This document shows, piece by piece, positions 62,914-64,000 of a stretch of 64,000 nt of DNA; position 1 is the stretch's first letter; the number at the start of each line of letters is the position of its first letter. The position numbers were made by a program, and so were the translations under genes. Location: positions 186,001 to 250,000 of the forward strand of contig NZ_CP039886.1 in NCBI RefSeq assembly GCF_005221285.1, given 5' to 3'. The notes under the pieces were generated by a model. That model saw only the letters and a program-made list of their open reading frames with translations, was not told where the DNA came from and did not search any database. Origin of the DNA: Neisseria flavescens. Its GTDB lineage: Bacteria; Pseudomonadota; Gammaproteobacteria; Burkholderiales; Neisseriaceae.

Positions 62914-64000
62914 ATGAGTACACAGACAAATTTTGATTTGGTGTTGTTCGGTGCGACCGGCGATTTGGCAATGCGCAAACTTTTGCCCTGCCTGTATCAG
63001 GCGCACGTGGCCGGTTTGCTTCATCCCGAAGGCCGTATTTTGGGCGTAAGCCGCAGCGAATTGGATACCGCCGGCTTTTTGGCTAAAGTGGAAACGAATT
63101 CTAAAATCCATATCAAACAAAATTTTTCAGATGAAGCGTGGGCTTCGTTTATCCGACGTATCGAGTATTTGAAAGTCGATGTTACAGAGAAAGGCGATTT
63201 CACTGCCTTGGGCGAAAAAGTCAAAGCCCGCAAGGAAACCGACAATGTCGTCATCTATCTTTCCACCGCGCCGAAATTCTTTGCACAAGCCTGTGAAAAC
63301 CTTGCCGAAATCGGTTTGAACGCCGACAACGCGCGCGTGGTTTTGGAAAAACCATTGGGTACGGACTTGTCCTCTTCCCAACAAATCAATACCGATGTCG
63401 CCCGCTATTTTAAAGAAAGCCAAATCTACCGTATCGACCATTATTTGGGTAAAGAAAGCCTGCAAAACCTGCCGGCATTGCGTTTTGCCAACGTGATGTT
63501 CGAGCCTTTGTGGAACAACAAATATATTGAAAGCGTACAGCTGACCATTGCCGAAAAGCTCGGCGTGGAAGAGCGCGGCGAGTTTTACGACATTACCGGC
63601 GCGTTGCGCGATATGGTGCAAAACCACTTGATGCAAATGCTTTGTATGACTGCGATGGAAGCACCGGCGAGCTTGGATGCCGATGCCGTGCGTGATGAAA
63701 AAGTGAAAGTCATCAAATCGCTGAAACCGCTGACCATCGAATCCGTCAACGAAAATGTTATTCGTGGTCAGTATGTTGCAGCAAACGGCATGAACGGCTA
63801 TTTGGAAGAAGTCGATGTACCGAAAGACAGTTTCACTGAAACCTATGTCGCCATCAAAGCCGAAATCGAAAACGACCGCTGGAAAGGCGTGCCTTTCTAC
63901 CTGCGTACCGGTAAGCGCATGGCAGGCAAAGTGGCGGAAATCGTGTTGAACTTCCGTCCGCTGCAAAACCATATTTTTGACAACAGCCAACCTGCGCCGA
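62914..64000 (+). CDS. zwf: Glucose-6-phosphate 1-dehydrogenase (partial)
   Basis: Oxidises glucose-6-phosphate, feeding the pentose phosphate and Entner-Doudoroff routes. 362 codons are present; the C-terminus is beyond the window. The NADP fold has VLFGATGDLAMRK and the active site is RIDHYLGKE with its catalytic His. ATG 62914. Confidence 0.96.
   Translation, partial: MSTQTNFDLVLFGATGDLAMRKLLPCLYQAHVAGLLHPEGRILGVSRSELDTAGFLAKVETNSKIHIKQNFSDEAWASFIRRIEYLKVDVTEKGDFTALGEKVKARKETDNVVIYLSTAPKFFAQACENLAEIGLNADNARVVLEKPLGTDLSSSQQINTDVARYFKESQIYRIDHYLGKESLQNLPALRFANVMFEPLWNNKYIESVQLTIAEKLGVEERGEFYDITGALRDMVQNHLMQMLCMTAMEAPASLDADAVRDEKVKVIKSLKPLTIESVNENVIRGQYVAANGMNGYLEEVDVPKDSFTETYVAIKAEIENDRWKGVPFYLRTGKRMAGKVAEIVLNFRPLQNHIFDNSQPAP

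Overview
The window comes from a commensal Neisseria chromosome. The 12-base DNA uptake sequence in its AG dialect (AGGCCGTCTGAA) occurs dozens of times, mostly as inverted pairs that form terminators behind genes and sometimes inside genes. Two Correia elements (TATAGTGGATTAA termini) are also present. The AT dialect of N. meningitidis and N. gonorrhoeae is rare here (for example near 6978 and 15178), which points to the N. subflava/flavescens group. Species assignment is inference.

Layout. 1-1.3 kb: envelope-type small genes with a duplicated 3' end flanking a low-GC orphan gene. 1.4-9.3 kb: psd, the zinc receptor znuD with a perfect Zur box, a secreted cupin, pepA, and lptF-lptG. 9.3-16.7 kb: a Correia element, a glycosyltransferase broken by a stop codon, hflX, the copper ATPase ccoI, holC and lysC. 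16.9-18.1 kb: an IS3-family element inserted in the loop of an uptake-sequence terminator. 18.1-21.2 kb: rph, yicC, a second Correia element and a BASS transporter. 21.2-23.1 kb: a decayed patch with a broken yqhA-type gene, a broken TauE-type gene, an IS3 remnant and an AT-rich DUF305 gene. 23.3-29.5 kb: prfC, an Old Yellow Enzyme, a foreign-looking acetyltransferase between direct repeats, a butanediol-type dehydrogenase and a histone-deacetylase-like hydrolase. 29.6-34.6 kb: yajC-secD-secF, a frameshifted sugar kinase and a nitroreductase. 34.7-37.8 kb: an RTX/immunity island. 38.1-43.0 kb: rimP-nusA-infB with a terminator-like hairpin in the leader. 43.3-53.9 kb: serC, ldcA, a HIT protein, rnhA, tehB, an isochorismatase-type hydrolase, argS, a DMT exporter, a second cupin and a CPBP protease. 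54.1-59.8 kb: a cluster of DUF350, SPFH, DUF4178, AdoMet decarboxylase and FAD oxidoreductase genes. 59.8-64 kb: the Entner-Doudoroff genes eda and edd, divergent from zwf, with a HexR-like operator between them.

Most of the window is conserved core. The accessory interest lies in four places: the 1 kb duplication with an orphan immunity-like gene; the 21-23 kb decay zone; the RTX/Imm49-like island, which contains a Kingella/Simonsiella-like uptake-sequence hairpin; and the polyamine-linked membrane cluster at 54-60 kb, the best candidate here for a poorly described system. At least four chromosomal genes are broken by single lesions or truncation (glycosyltransferase, yqhA-type, TauE-type, sugar kinase). 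No rRNA, tRNA or CRISPR array was recognised.
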